From NCBI GenBank assembly GCA_964620325.1, contig CAZUIM010000001.1, positions 1-64,000 on the forward strand: a stretch of 64,000 nucleotides of DNA, written 5' to 3'. Shown in pieces: positions 50,882 to 59,580 of the stretch. The stretch is from CAZMYM01 sp964620325 (GTDB taxonomy: Bacteria; Bipolaricaulota; Bipolaricaulia; UBA7950; UBA9294). Numbering within the stretch: position 1 is the first letter of the stretch; each line of letters opens with the position of its first letter. The notes beneath the pieces are model-generated. The model had not been told where the DNA came from, searched no databases, and was given only the letters and a program-made list of their open reading frames with translations. The position numbers and the translations under genes were made by a program.

Positions 50882-51322
50882 ATGTCGGGGCGGGACGTCG
50901 AGTGGATCCGCACGCGGATCTCCCTTCGATATCCGTACCTGATGGTCGATCGAATCCTCGAGGAGTCGCCCGACCGGGTCGTCGCGTTGAAGAACGTGTC
51001 GATCGACGAGCCTTTCTTCCAGGGGCACTTCCCTGAACCGCTGGAGGCGGTGATGCCCGGGACGTTGATCGTCGAGGCGATGGCGCAGACGGCGGCCTTT
51101 CTGTCAACGACGACCGCTGGAGAGGACACGGGGGGAGTGGGCTACTTGGTCGGGATCGAGAGGGCACGGTTCCGCCGGAAGGTGGTCCCGGGTGACCAGC
51201 TCCGACTCGAGGCGACGCTCGTCCGCCGTCGCCTCGGGGTCGTGCAGGCCGCCGTCGAGGCGACCGTCGGCGGAGAGGCGGCGGCCTCCGCCATCATCAC
51301 GCTTCTGATCGGCGCCGAGTGA
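50882..51322 (+). CDS. fabZ: 3-hydroxyacyl-ACP dehydratase FabZ
   Basis: The 146-aa hotdog-fold enzyme has the catalytic His49 in FFQGHFPE and Glu65 in LIVEAMAQTAAF, with the entrance LRYPYLMVDRILE. It dehydrates beta-hydroxyacyl-ACP in fatty-acid elongation. The loop after the catalytic His (PEPLEAVMPG) differs from the usual GxPVMPG. fabZ beside bamA/skp is common in diderms (with lpx genes), but lpxA and lpxD are absent here. Confidence 0.95.
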   Translation: MSGRDVEWIRTRISLRYPYLMVDRILEESPDRVVALKNVSIDEPFFQGHFPEPLEAVMPGTLIVEAMAQTAAFLSTTTAGEDTGGVGYLVGIERARFRRKVVPGDQLRLEATLVRRRLGVVQAAVEATVGGEAAASAIITLLIGAE

Positions 51323-51328
51323 GGGCTC

Positions 51329-52216
51329 GTGATCGAGTGTGTTCCCAACCTGAGCGAGGGGCGTGACCTCGCGGCGATCGAGCGGATCGCCGAAGCGGTT
51401 CGGCGGACCGGCGCACGTGTTCTCGACGTTCACACCGACACCGATCACCACCGCTCGGTTCTGACGATCGTCGGGGAGCCCGACGTCGTGGTCCGCGGCG
51501 TCCACGCGATGGTCGACGGAGCGGTCGACACGATCGACATGCGACAGCATCGCGGCGCGCATCCCCGCATGGGGGTGGTCGACGTCGTTCCGTTCGTCCC
51601 CCTGAGTCGATCGACGCTCGCCGAGTGTGTCACGATCGCGCGTGCGTGTGCGCGATCGATCGCCGAGCGGTTCGGGCTGCCCGTCTACCTGTACGAGGCG
51701 GCGGCCACCCGAACCGATCGGCGCAACCTGGCCGATGTCCGACGGGGCGGACTCCCGGCGGTCGCTCGGCGAGTCGGATCCGAGGTGGGGCGACCGGACT
51801 TCGGACCGACCTGCGTCGACCCGGCCGTCGGGGCGATCGCCGTCGGTGCTCGTCGCTTTCTCGTCGCGTACAACGTGAATCTCGCGACGGCCGACGTCGA
51901 CGTGGCAAAGGAGATCGCGGGCGCCGTACGCGCTTCCGGCGGCGGCCTGCCCGGTGTCAAGGCCCTCGGGATCCCGCTTCGAAGCCGAGGGCTCGCTCAG
52001 GTGTCGATGAACCTGACCGACGTCGACGCGACGACGGTCTCCGAGGCGTTCTCCCGTGTCGTGCGAGAGGCCGAACGGCGCGGTGTCGGGGTGCTTGAGA
52101 GCGAGATCGTCGGCCTCGCCCCGCGGGCCGCACTCGGCGGTGCGACGGCGGAGGATTTGCTCTTGGCGTGCGATCTCGCCGAGGTGACCCTCGAGGCGAG
52201 GCTTGAGGCGGAATGA
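51329..52216 (+). CDS. ftcD: Glutamate formimidoyltransferase (FtcD N-terminal type)
   Basis: The 295-aa protein matches the formiminotransferase domain (ECVPNLSEGRD, HTDTDHHRSVLTIVG, HRGAHPRMGVVDVVPFVPL, YLYEAAA, LVAYNVNLAT, QVSMNLTDVD). It moves the formimino group from formiminoglutamate (histidine degradation) to tetrahydrofolate. The cyclodeaminase domain is missing, as in many bacterial FtcD proteins. Its location between fabZ and murD is unusual; it overlaps murD by four bases (ATGA). Confidence 0.94.
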   Translation: MIECVPNLSEGRDLAAIERIAEAVRRTGARVLDVHTDTDHHRSVLTIVGEPDVVVRGVHAMVDGAVDTIDMRQHRGAHPRMGVVDVVPFVPLSRSTLAECVTIARACARSIAERFGLPVYLYEAAATRTDRRNLADVRRGGLPAVARRVGSEVGRPDFGPTCVDPAVGAIAVGARRFLVAYNVNLATADVDVAKEIAGAVRASGGGLPGVKALGIPLRSRGLAQVSMNLTDVDATTVSEAFSRVVREAERRGVGVLESEIVGLAPRAALGGATAEDLLLACDLAEVTLEARLEAE

Positions 52217-53547
52217 ACCTCGACATCGCGGGGCACCGGATTCGACGGATCGTCGTCCTCGGCTTCGGAATCACCGGGCGGGCCGTCGCCGGTTTCTGCG
52301 TTCGAGTCGGCCTGCCGGTGGCGGTCAGCGACGCGAATCGCCTCTCCGACGCGAGTCGGACTTGGCTGCGTGCGCACGGCGTTCCGTACGAAGACGGGGG
52401 GCACACGGCCGAATGGGTGACGTCGGGCGATGCCGTGATCCTCAGTCCGGGCGTCTCGATCGACTCCGCAGTCGTCGTCGCGGCTCGAGAGGCGGGACTC
52501 CTCGTTTCGTCGGAGCTCGATCTCGCGCAATCGCAGGTTCCGTCGATCCCGATCGTCGCGGTGACCGGGACGAACGGGAAGGGGACGACGGTCACGTTGA
52601 TCGACGCGATCCTCCGATCGGCCGGCGTCCATACGAGCCTCGGAGGGAACATCGGGACCCCGTTCATCTCGCTCGTCGACCGGATCGAAGGGGAAAGCGT
52701 CGTCGTACTCGAGGTGAGCAGCTATCAGCTCGAGCAGTCCGTCCGCTTTCGGCCCACGATCGGCGTCTTGCTCAATCTGGCACCGGACCACCTCGAGCGG
52801 CATCGGACGATGTCCGCCTACGCGGCAGCGAAAGGGAGGCTCCTCCAATTCCAACGGGAGGATGACACCGCCGTTCTGCCGTTCGAGCTCCGTGACAGAT
52901 TCCGTCAGGGGAGGGCGCGCCGGCGTTTCTATGACGAGCCGTATCCGAATCTCCCGGCCGGATGGGAGCGCCTCAGCCCGCACAATCGGAGAAACCTGGC
53001 CGCCGCCCTGACGGCGGTCGATGCTCTCGCTCCCAATCTCGACCTGTCCGGCCTGGCGATCGACCGAGTCGCCGGGGCCTTCGCGCTTCCACACAGAATG
53101 GAAGAGGTCGGCTCGGTGGCGGGAATCCGCGCGATCGATGACTCGAAATCGACGAACGCCGACGCGGCGATTGCGGCGCTTCGCTCCGTCGAAGGACCGG
53201 TCGTTCTGCTCCTCGGCGGTCGTCACAAGAGAGCGGGCTACGATGCTCTCGCGCGGGAGATCCGCACACGCGATGTCCGGCACGCCGTCCTGTTCGGAGA
53301 GGCGGCCGAGCGACTCGCCGAGGCGCTCGCGGCCGCCGGGATCCGGCCGCTCCGGGCGACCGACCTCGAGGCGGCGGTCACCACGGGTTTGACCGTCGCG
53401 CGGCCGGGGGACACGCTCCTCTTCTCGCCCGCTTGTTCGAGCCACGATGCCTTTACGGACTATGCGGCGCGCGGAGACGCGTTCGTCCGGTTGATCCGTG
53501 CCCAGGCGGATGACGGCCATCGACCGCACAAGGACCTCTCGCCCTAG
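52213..53547 (+). CDS. murD: UDP-N-acetylmuramoylalanine-D-glutamate ligase
   Basis: The 444-aa Mur ligase has a Rossmann N-terminus (VVLGFGITGRAV), ATP-binding VTGTNGKGTTVTL (~117-129), LEVSSYQLE, LNLAPDHLERH and a C-terminal DDSKSTNADA and LLLGGRHKRAGY. It adds D-glutamate to UDP-MurNAc-Ala. It begins the peptidoglycan cluster continued by ftsW, murG and murC; mraY, murE, murF and ftsI are not in the window. Confidence 0.96.
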   Translation: MNLDIAGHRIRRIVVLGFGITGRAVAGFCVRVGLPVAVSDANRLSDASRTWLRAHGVPYEDGGHTAEWVTSGDAVILSPGVSIDSAVVVAAREAGLLVSSELDLAQSQVPSIPIVAVTGTNGKGTTVTLIDAILRSAGVHTSLGGNIGTPFISLVDRIEGESVVVLEVSSYQLEQSVRFRPTIGVLLNLAPDHLERHRTMSAYAAAKGRLLQFQREDDTAVLPFELRDRFRQGRARRRFYDEPYPNLPAGWERLSPHNRRNLAAALTAVDALAPNLDLSGLAIDRVAGAFALPHRMEEVGSVAGIRAIDDSKSTNADAAIAALRSVEGPVVLLLGGRHKRAGYDALAREIRTRDVRHAVLFGEAAERLAEALAAAGIRPLRATDLEAAVTTGLTVARPGDTLLFSPACSSHDAFTDYAARGDAFVRLIRAQADDGHRPHKDLSP

Positions 53548-53590
53548 TCGACGAGACACCGGTCACGTTCGCAAGACCCAGATCGTCATC

Positions 53591-53603
53591 ACGTTCCGAA
53601 CGT
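53591..53603. promoter_or_regulatory. Palindrome upstream of ftsW
   Basis: ACGTTC-C-GAACGT is a perfect 13-base inverted repeat in the 131-base spacer between murD and ftsW. It could be a protein-binding site. No good promoter hexamers surround it. Confidence 0.35.
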
Positions 53604-53678
53604 CCTTCCTTCCGTTGTCCGGACAGATGACGTATTGGAATAGACGGCGGGGCGGTATCGATCAACGAACGGCGGAGC

Positions 53679-54779
53679 GTGAGTGTGAACGGACGGATCG
53701 ATTGCAGAGTGCTTCTGGTCACGGCCCTCCTCCTGCTCGTCGGCCTGGTGATCCTCTACAGCGCCAGTGCGCCGTTCTCTCTTCGACACTACGGAAGCGA
53801 CACGTACATGCTGTTCAAGCAGTTCCTCGCGGCGGCGGCCGGCCTCGCTCTGCTCGTCTTCTTCTCCCGGTTTGACTATCACCGGCTCGCCTCGATCAAC
53901 GACCTCCTCTTCGTGGGGGCGATCGGGCTGACGATTCTGACGATCCTTCCTCTCGGATTGGGTGACGGTCGTTGGTTGTCGATCGGGCCGTTCGCACTTC
54001 AGCCGACCGAACTCGTGAAGCTCTCACTGATCGTCTACCTCGCCGCCTCGATCGCCCGCAAGCGTGAGGCCGTCCGATCGTTCCGCCTCGGTGTTGTCCC
54101 GTTCGTCGCCGTGCTCGGCCTGCTTGGAGCGATCGTTCTCAATCAGCCCGATCTCGGGATGCTCCTCATCTACGGGGCCCTGACCGGGGCGATGCTCTTC
54201 CTTGGCGGCGCGCGGCTCTGGCACTTGGTCGCCGTCGGCGGCGGGTCTCTCCCACTCATGGCGGCCGCGATCCGGCTTGCGCCGTACCGGTTCGCTCGGA
54301 TCCTCTCGTTTCTCGACCCGGGGGCATACAGCACGTCGTCAGGATACCAGACGATGCAATCGCTGATCGCCGTCGGATCGGGCGGAGTCTTCGGGCGAGG
54401 CCTCGGCGCATCGCGCGCGAAGCTCTTCTATCTGCCGCAGGCCCACAACGACTTCATCCTCTCCGTTGTCGCTGAGGAGGCCGGACTGCTCGGCACCCTC
54501 GCCGTCCTCGGACTCGTCGGCGTTCTCGTCTGGCGAGCGTTCGCGATCTCCGAGGCGGCGCCGGACCGCCTCGGTCGACTGATCGCTCTCGGAATCGGCT
54601 TCGTCATCGGATTCCAGGCGTTGCTCAACGCCGGGGTCGTCCTCGGCCTCCTGCCAGTGACCGGGCTGACGTTCCCGTTCTTGAGCAACGGTGGATCGTC
54701 TCTCCTGGTGACTCTGGCGATGGTCGGCGTTCTTCTCAATGTTTCGAAGCACGCGACGGGAGACGGGAGGGTTCGATGA
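53679..54779 (+). CDS. ftsW: Septal peptidoglycan polymerase FtsW
   Basis: The 366-aa SEDS protein has ~10 TM helices and the family motifs GDGRWLSIGPFALQPTELVKL (PSE-like), NQPDLGMLLI, GYQTMQSLIAVGSGG with GLGASRAKLFYLPQAHNDFILSVVAEEAGLLG, and GLTFPFLSNGGSSLLVTL. It polymerises glycan strands from lipid II in division. Start GTG 53679 is likely. Its stop overlaps the murG start (ATGA). Confidence 0.94.
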   Translation: MSVNGRIDCRVLLVTALLLLVGLVILYSASAPFSLRHYGSDTYMLFKQFLAAAAGLALLVFFSRFDYHRLASINDLLFVGAIGLTILTILPLGLGDGRWLSIGPFALQPTELVKLSLIVYLAASIARKREAVRSFRLGVVPFVAVLGLLGAIVLNQPDLGMLLIYGALTGAMLFLGGARLWHLVAVGGGSLPLMAAAIRLAPYRFARILSFLDPGAYSTSSGYQTMQSLIAVGSGGVFGRGLGASRAKLFYLPQAHNDFILSVVAEEAGLLGTLAVLGLVGVLVWRAFAISEAAPDRLGRLIALGIGFVIGFQALLNAGVVLGLLPVTGLTFPFLSNGGSSLLVTLAMVGVLLNVSKHATGDGRVR

Positions 54780-55903
54780 GAATCCTGTTCGCCGGAGGTG
54801 GGACCGGGGGGCACGTCTATCCCGCGATGGCGATGATCGACGAGCTTCGGCGAGCGGATCGTGAGGCCGACATCGCCTACGTCGGGACGAGGCGAGGTCT
54901 CGAGGCGCACCTTCTGGCTGAGCGCAGTGATGTTCGCTTCTTCCCGATTCACGCTCGTGGCCTGTCGCGCCGGGATCTCGCCGGTCGGATGCGAACGTAC
55001 GGCTGGCTCGTCGTCGGCTTCCTCGAGGCGCTGGGAGCGCTCATTCGGTTCAGACCGCGGATCGTCGTCGGCGTCGGAGGACACAGCTCCTTTCCGCCCG
55101 TCTTCCTCGCGGCCCTTCTCGGGCGCCTGCTCCCGATTCGCACCGTGATCCACGAGCAGAACGTCCTCGGCGGATTGGCGAATCGGATCCTCTCGCGATT
55201 CGTCGACTCCGTTCTCGTATCGTTCGAGGCGTCGCGGGCGTCTTTCCCGCGGGCGCGGCGAATCGTCGTCACCGGGAATCCGATCCGAGAGGAGCTGCTG
55301 CACGTCCGCCGAGACGACTCGGCATACCGACTGTTCGGTCTCGATCCGAACCGTCGAACGATTCTCGTCTTCGGCGGATCGAAGGGGTCGGACGAGATCA
55401 CCGAGCAGATCCGCTGCGGACTGGGCGAGATTGCGAAGAGTCCGGGGCTGCAGATCCTGCTGATCACGGGAGACGCGAGGCGAACCGAATCGCTCCGTGA
55501 GGCGATCCGGGGTACCGGTGCGACCAATGTGGTCGTGAAGACCTACGTCGATCGGATGGGCGAGGCGTTCGCCGTCGCCGATCTGGTCGTCTGCAGAGCC
55601 GGGGCGACGTCGCTCGCTGAGATCACGGCGTGCGGGAAGGCGTCGCTTCTCGTTCCATGGAGAGGGGCGGCGGACGACCATCAATGGAAGAATGCGCAAG
55701 CGGCACGTGCCGAAGGGGCTTGCACCGTTGCGGATGATGACGTTATCGTTCGACACGAGTTGGTGAAACTCATGCAGGAATTGGCCGACGACGAGGCGGC
55801 GCTGATGCGCCTCGCCGGCAACGCGCGGCGGAGTGGTCGACCGGACGCGAAGACCGTGATCCTGGGTGAACTCGAAGGGATGATGAGGGGGGCGGGGGCT
55901 TGA
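54776..55903 (+). CDS. murG: UDP-GlcNAc:undecaprenyl-P-P-MurNAc-pentapeptide GlcNAc transferase
   Basis: The 375-aa MurG converts lipid I to lipid II. It has GGGTGGHVYPA (~6-16), YVGTRRGLE, GVGGHSSFPPVF, HEQNVLGG, VVTGNPIREE, FGGSKGSDEI and VVCRAGATSLAEI. It is peripheral on the inner face of the inner membrane. It is flanked by four-base overlaps with ftsW and murC, so translation is coupled. Confidence 0.97.
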   Translation: MRILFAGGGTGGHVYPAMAMIDELRRADREADIAYVGTRRGLEAHLLAERSDVRFFPIHARGLSRRDLAGRMRTYGWLVVGFLEALGALIRFRPRIVVGVGGHSSFPPVFLAALLGRLLPIRTVIHEQNVLGGLANRILSRFVDSVLVSFEASRASFPRARRIVVTGNPIREELLHVRRDDSAYRLFGLDPNRRTILVFGGSKGSDEITEQIRCGLGEIAKSPGLQILLITGDARRTESLREAIRGTGATNVVVKTYVDRMGEAFAVADLVVCRAGATSLAEITACGKASLLVPWRGAADDHQWKNAQAARAEGACTVADDDVIVRHELVKLMQELADDEAALMRLAGNARRSGRPDAKTVILGELEGMMRGAGA

Positions 55904-57300
55904 TCGGGTCGAAGAAGCGATACCACTTCGTCGGGATCGGTGGCGCGGGAATGAGCGGCCTGGCGTCGCTCCTATTGGCTGAGGGCGCCGCGGTCTCGGG
56001 GTCGGATCTCCGCGAGTGTCGGGAGATCACATCCCTGAGACAGGCGGGGGCGGCGATCGACGTCGGTCACGACGCAGACCACCTCGACCGGCCACTCGAT
56101 GGGGTCATCGTCTCATCGGCGATCGGAGCCGACAACGTCGAGATTCTGGAAGCGCGGAAGCGCGAGATTCCCGTTCTCTTCCGGCTCGAGGCGCTGTCTG
56201 CCCTCCTTCGACGGTATCGCAGTGTCGGCATCGCCGGGACGCACGGTAAGTCGACGACCTCGGCGATGGCGGCGACGATCTTCGCCGCCATCGAGAACGA
56301 TCCGAGCTACCTGATCGGTGCTCACTGCCCCTCGCTCGGTGGGAGCTCCAAACTCGGAATGGGGGACTGGTTCATCGCCGAGATCGACGAGAGCGACGGG
56401 TTGTTCGTCTCCGTTCGTCCGTCGATCGCCGTCGTGACGAACATCGGCAAGGACCATCTCCAGACCTACCGGAACCTGGGAGAGATCGGCCGCGCCTTCG
56501 GCCGCTACGCGTCGCAGGCCGATCGGGCCGTGTTGGCGATCGACGATCCGTACCTTGCCGGACTCGCCGAGGTTGTTCCGAGCGCCTTCTCCGTCGGACT
56601 GACGGAGAAGGCGCGCCTGCGAGCGGTGAATCTGCGTCCTCGGCGCTTCTCGATGTCCTTCGATCTTCTGCTGGACGGGATGCGAGTCGCATCGGTCAGG
56701 CTTCCGGCACCGGGGGAGCACAACGTCCGGAACGCCCTCTGCGCTCTGGGTGCCGCACACCTCGCCGGCCTCGATCTCGCGAGCGCGGCGGAAGCGCTTG
56801 AAGGGTTCGGCCTTCCTCATCGGCGGTTCGAACTTCTGGAAGAGAACGGCGTGACGGTGATCGACGACTACGCCCATCTGCCGGAGGAGATCGAGGCGAC
56901 GTTGAGCGCCATCCGCGCCGGGTGGCCGGAGCGACGCGTGGTCTCCGTGTTTCAGCCGCACCGATACACCAGGACGCGCGATCTCGGGGGCGAGTTCGGG
57001 GCCGCCTTCGCGCAGGCGGATGTCGCCATCGTCACCGACATCTATCCGGCGACGGAACCGCCGCTTCCCGGGGTCACCTCGCGCGTCGTCATCGACTCGA
57101 TTCGCGCGAAGACCGGAGCGCGCGTCTTCTCGATCGCCGACAAAGCACGCGTGGTGACGTTCCTCGAACAGAACACCGAGCCGGGGGATTTCATCGTCAG
57201 TTTCGGGGCGGGGGACATCTGGACGGTGACGGAGGAGCTGGCGACGTTCCTCACGGAGGGGCGATTCCTGGAGAACGGGCGGCCATCGGCGTTCGACTAG
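55900..57300 (+). CDS. murC: UDP-N-acetylmuramate-L-alanine ligase
   Basis: The 466-aa Mur ligase has HFVGIGGAGMSGLASLLL, the ATP motif GIAGTHGKSTTSAM (~108-121), AEIDESDGLF, TNIGKDHL, EHNVRNALCALGAA, DDYAHLPEEIEATL and FQPHRYTRTRDL. It adds L-alanine to UDP-MurNAc. It starts at TTG overlapping the murG stop (TTGA). In many clusters murB follows murC; it does not here. Confidence 0.96.
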   Translation: MIGSKKRYHFVGIGGAGMSGLASLLLAEGAAVSGSDLRECREITSLRQAGAAIDVGHDADHLDRPLDGVIVSSAIGADNVEILEARKREIPVLFRLEALSALLRRYRSVGIAGTHGKSTTSAMAATIFAAIENDPSYLIGAHCPSLGGSSKLGMGDWFIAEIDESDGLFVSVRPSIAVVTNIGKDHLQTYRNLGEIGRAFGRYASQADRAVLAIDDPYLAGLAEVVPSAFSVGLTEKARLRAVNLRPRRFSMSFDLLLDGMRVASVRLPAPGEHNVRNALCALGAAHLAGLDLASAAEALEGFGLPHRRFELLEENGVTVIDDYAHLPEEIEATLSAIRAGWPERRVVSVFQPHRYTRTRDLGGEFGAAFAQADVAIVTDIYPATEPPLPGVTSRVVIDSIRAKTGARVFSIADKARVVTFLEQNTEPGDFIVSFGAGDIWTVTEELATFLTEGRFLENGRPSAFD

Positions 57301-57530
57301 GGCTCGAAGCACCGCTTCCAACCGGGGTTTCCGTCAATCGGATGCCGTGACATACGCCTCGCGAACCCGCCTCGTCGGACGCTCCCAACGCAGGCGACCG
57401 CCGGCAATGGGGCGAGCGACCACTCGTAGAAGGTTTTCTCGTCCGCGTGGAATGACCGGAAATGGGTGGAAACGAGCCGGACGACGGGCCGTCGGAATCC
57501 GAGCCGAGAGCTCTGTGATCTGCTAGTCAA
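57301..57530 (+). other. Gene-free spacer between murC and ftsQ
   Basis: About 230 bases without a recognisable gene or strong terminator lie before the ftsQ promoter. A 160-codon frame on the minus strand crosses it but covers ftsQ in antisense and is rejected. The murB gene often found at this position is absent. Confidence 0.5.
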
Positions 57531-57559
57531 TTGACATTGAGCCCGGAAAGATGTATAAA
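57531..57559 (+). promoter_or_regulatory. Consensus sigma70 promoter of ftsQAZ
   Basis: A perfect TTGACA (57531-57536), 17-base spacer and TATAAA (57554-57559): the best promoter in the window. Transcription would start near 57566, 35 bases before the ftsQ GTG. Confidence 0.8.
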
Positions 57560-57600
57560 GGTCGGACGTTTCGCTCGTTCTAGAGTGAGGTTTGTGACGG

Positions 57601-58332
57601 GTGAAGGAGGGGAAGACCAGGCGGAGAGCTGCTTCTCGCGTTGCGATCGTAGGGGGGGTTCTGATTACTGCTGCCGCCATCGCTCTATACACACCGTGGC
57701 TAGGGCTCTTCGGTCTTCGTGAGATCGCGGTTTCCGGCAATCGGCGGGTTTCAGCCGAGGCGATCGCGCGAGCGGCCAATCTTCGTCGCGGGATGTCGTT
57801 GTTCGCAATCCGGTCGTCCTACGTCTCTTCGAACGTCGCCTCACTTCCGTGGATTCGAGACGTCACGGTTCGCCGGGAGTTTCCGCACCGACTGAGTATT
57901 CAAGTTCTCGAGAGGGCGGCCGTCGCGTGGATTCATCCGCCGAGTGACGGTCCGTGCTTGACCATCGCCGAGGGTGGGGTGATTGCGGCCGAAGGATGCG
58001 ACGAGAACCAGGAAGGTCTCCTCGAGTTGATCGGGGCAAGCGTTTCGGGTGAAGTTCCCGGCGCGGTTCTCGTCGACGTTCGTGTGAGCGAGTTGGTCGA
58101 CGCCGTTCACGCCCTCGCGCTCTCTGATACGCACTTCCATCGGATCGACGTGAGCGATCCGTCTTCGATCGTTCTTGACGCGGAGTCCGGTCTTCGGGTT
58201 CTCTTGGGGGCGATCGACACGCACGCGCGACGAATCGAGCAGCTCGTCGCGCTGAGCCGTAGGATCGACTTGGAGGCGTACCGTCAGATCGACTTGCGGC
58301 TTGAGGGGGAAGCTACACTTGTGACCTGGTAA
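57601..58332 (+). CDS. ftsQ: Cell division protein FtsQ/DivIB
   Basis: The 243-aa bitopic protein has a basic cytoplasmic tail, one TM helix (~15-33, VAIVGGVLITAAAIALYTPW), a POTRA domain (LREIAVSGNRRVSAEAIARAA) and the FtsQ beta domain (LPWIRDVTVRREFPHRLSIQVLERAAVAWI). It links divisome sub-complexes in the periplasm. GTG 57601 is the start. It begins its own promoter-driven unit with ftsA and ftsZ. Confidence 0.93.
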   Translation: MKEGKTRRRAASRVAIVGGVLITAAAIALYTPWLGLFGLREIAVSGNRRVSAEAIARAANLRRGMSLFAIRSSYVSSNVASLPWIRDVTVRREFPHRLSIQVLERAAVAWIHPPSDGPCLTIAEGGVIAAEGCDENQEGLLELIGASVSGEVPGAVLVDVRVSELVDAVHALALSDTHFHRIDVSDPSSIVLDAESGLRVLLGAIDTHARRIEQLVALSRRIDLEAYRQIDLRLEGEATLVTW

Positions 58333-58344
58333 GGCGGTGAAGAG

Positions 58345-59580
58345 ATGAGAAAAGAGCGGATCGTCGTCGGGCTTGACGTGGGGACCACAAAGGTGGTCGC
58401 CCTCGTTGGGAACATTGCCGATGGGGTCATCGAGATCATCGGGATGGGGCGGGCGGATTCCCACGGATTGGAGAAGGGCGTCGTCGTCGACATCGGTCGG
58501 ACGATCGCCTCGATCCGGAAGGCCGTGGAAGAGGCGGAGAATATGGCCGACGTCCGAGTGGACTCGGTCTACGTCGGAATCGCCGGAAAACACATCACCT
58601 CGATCAACAACAGCGGAACCGTTTCGATCAATCGGCCGGATCGGATCATCGCCGAGGACGACGTTCGCCGTGTCGTCGAGACGGCGCAAGCGATTCAGAT
58701 CCCGCCGGAGAGCGAGATGATCCACGTGATTCCGCGTCAGTACATCGTGGATGGCCAGGACGGGATCACCGATCCGGTCGGGATGACGGGGACGCGGCTC
58801 GAGGTCGACGTGCACATCGTCACTGGCGCGATCACGGCGGTGCACAATCTCGTCCGGTGTGTGGAGAGCCTCGGGATCGGGATTCGACAGATCGTCCTCG
58901 AGCCGATCGCGTCTTCACTCGCCGTTCTCTCGTCGGCGGAGAAGGAGCTCGGCGTAATCCTGATGGACATCGGCGGGGGGACGACCGACATCAGCGTCTT
59001 CCGTGGCGGGGATATCTGGTTCTCGAAGGTCATCCCGATCGCCGGTGAGCACATCACGAATGACATCACCGTCGGACTACAGACGCCGATTGAAGAGGCG
59101 GAGCTCGTCAAGAAGATGCACGGCACGTCGCTCGTCGACTCCGTCGGCGAGGACGACAAGATCGAGGTCGCGACGATCGGCGGCGACGAGAAGAAGCTGG
59201 TGTCCAAGAAGCGATTGGCGAAGATCATCGAGCCGCGGATCGAGGAGCTCCTCGACCTCGCGATGCAGGAGGTCGAAGACGCCGGCTATCGCGATCTCGT
59301 TCCGGCCGGCCTCGTCCTTACGGGCGGCTCTTCGCTCCTCGACGGATTGCCGGAGTTCGCTGCTCAGCGGTACGACATTCCCGTCCGTCGCGGCAAGATC
59401 CCACAGGGGATTCACGGTCTACGAGACATCGTCGAGTCTCCGATCTATGCGACGTCGATCGGACTCCTCCGCTACGCGGTGGAGACGAAGGACTTCAAGA
59501 AGCCGGAGTTCAGCGAGTCGAGGCGTGCATCGGTAATCGGCAAGCTGTTCTCCTGGCTCAACCGGTTCTTCCGGGGGTAA
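58345..59580 (+). CDS. ftsA: Cell division protein FtsA
   Basis: The 411-aa actin-like protein has VGLDVGTTKVVALVG (phosphate 1), MDIGGGTTDISVF (phosphate 2, ~206-218), LVLTGGSSLLDGL, and a C-terminal amphipathic membrane-targeting helix (KLFSWLNRFFRG). It tethers FtsZ to the membrane. It lies 12 bases after ftsQ and is followed directly by ftsZ. Confidence 0.97.
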   Translation: MRKERIVVGLDVGTTKVVALVGNIADGVIEIIGMGRADSHGLEKGVVVDIGRTIASIRKAVEEAENMADVRVDSVYVGIAGKHITSINNSGTVSINRPDRIIAEDDVRRVVETAQAIQIPPESEMIHVIPRQYIVDGQDGITDPVGMTGTRLEVDVHIVTGAITAVHNLVRCVESLGIGIRQIVLEPIASSLAVLSSAEKELGVILMDIGGGTTDISVFRGGDIWFSKVIPIAGEHITNDITVGLQTPIEEAELVKKMHGTSLVDSVGEDDKIEVATIGGDEKKLVSKKRLAKIIEPRIEELLDLAMQEVEDAGYRDLVPAGLVLTGGSSLLDGLPEFAAQRYDIPVRRGKIPQGIHGLRDIVESPIYATSIGLLRYAVETKDFKKPEFSESRRASVIGKLFSWLNRFFRG

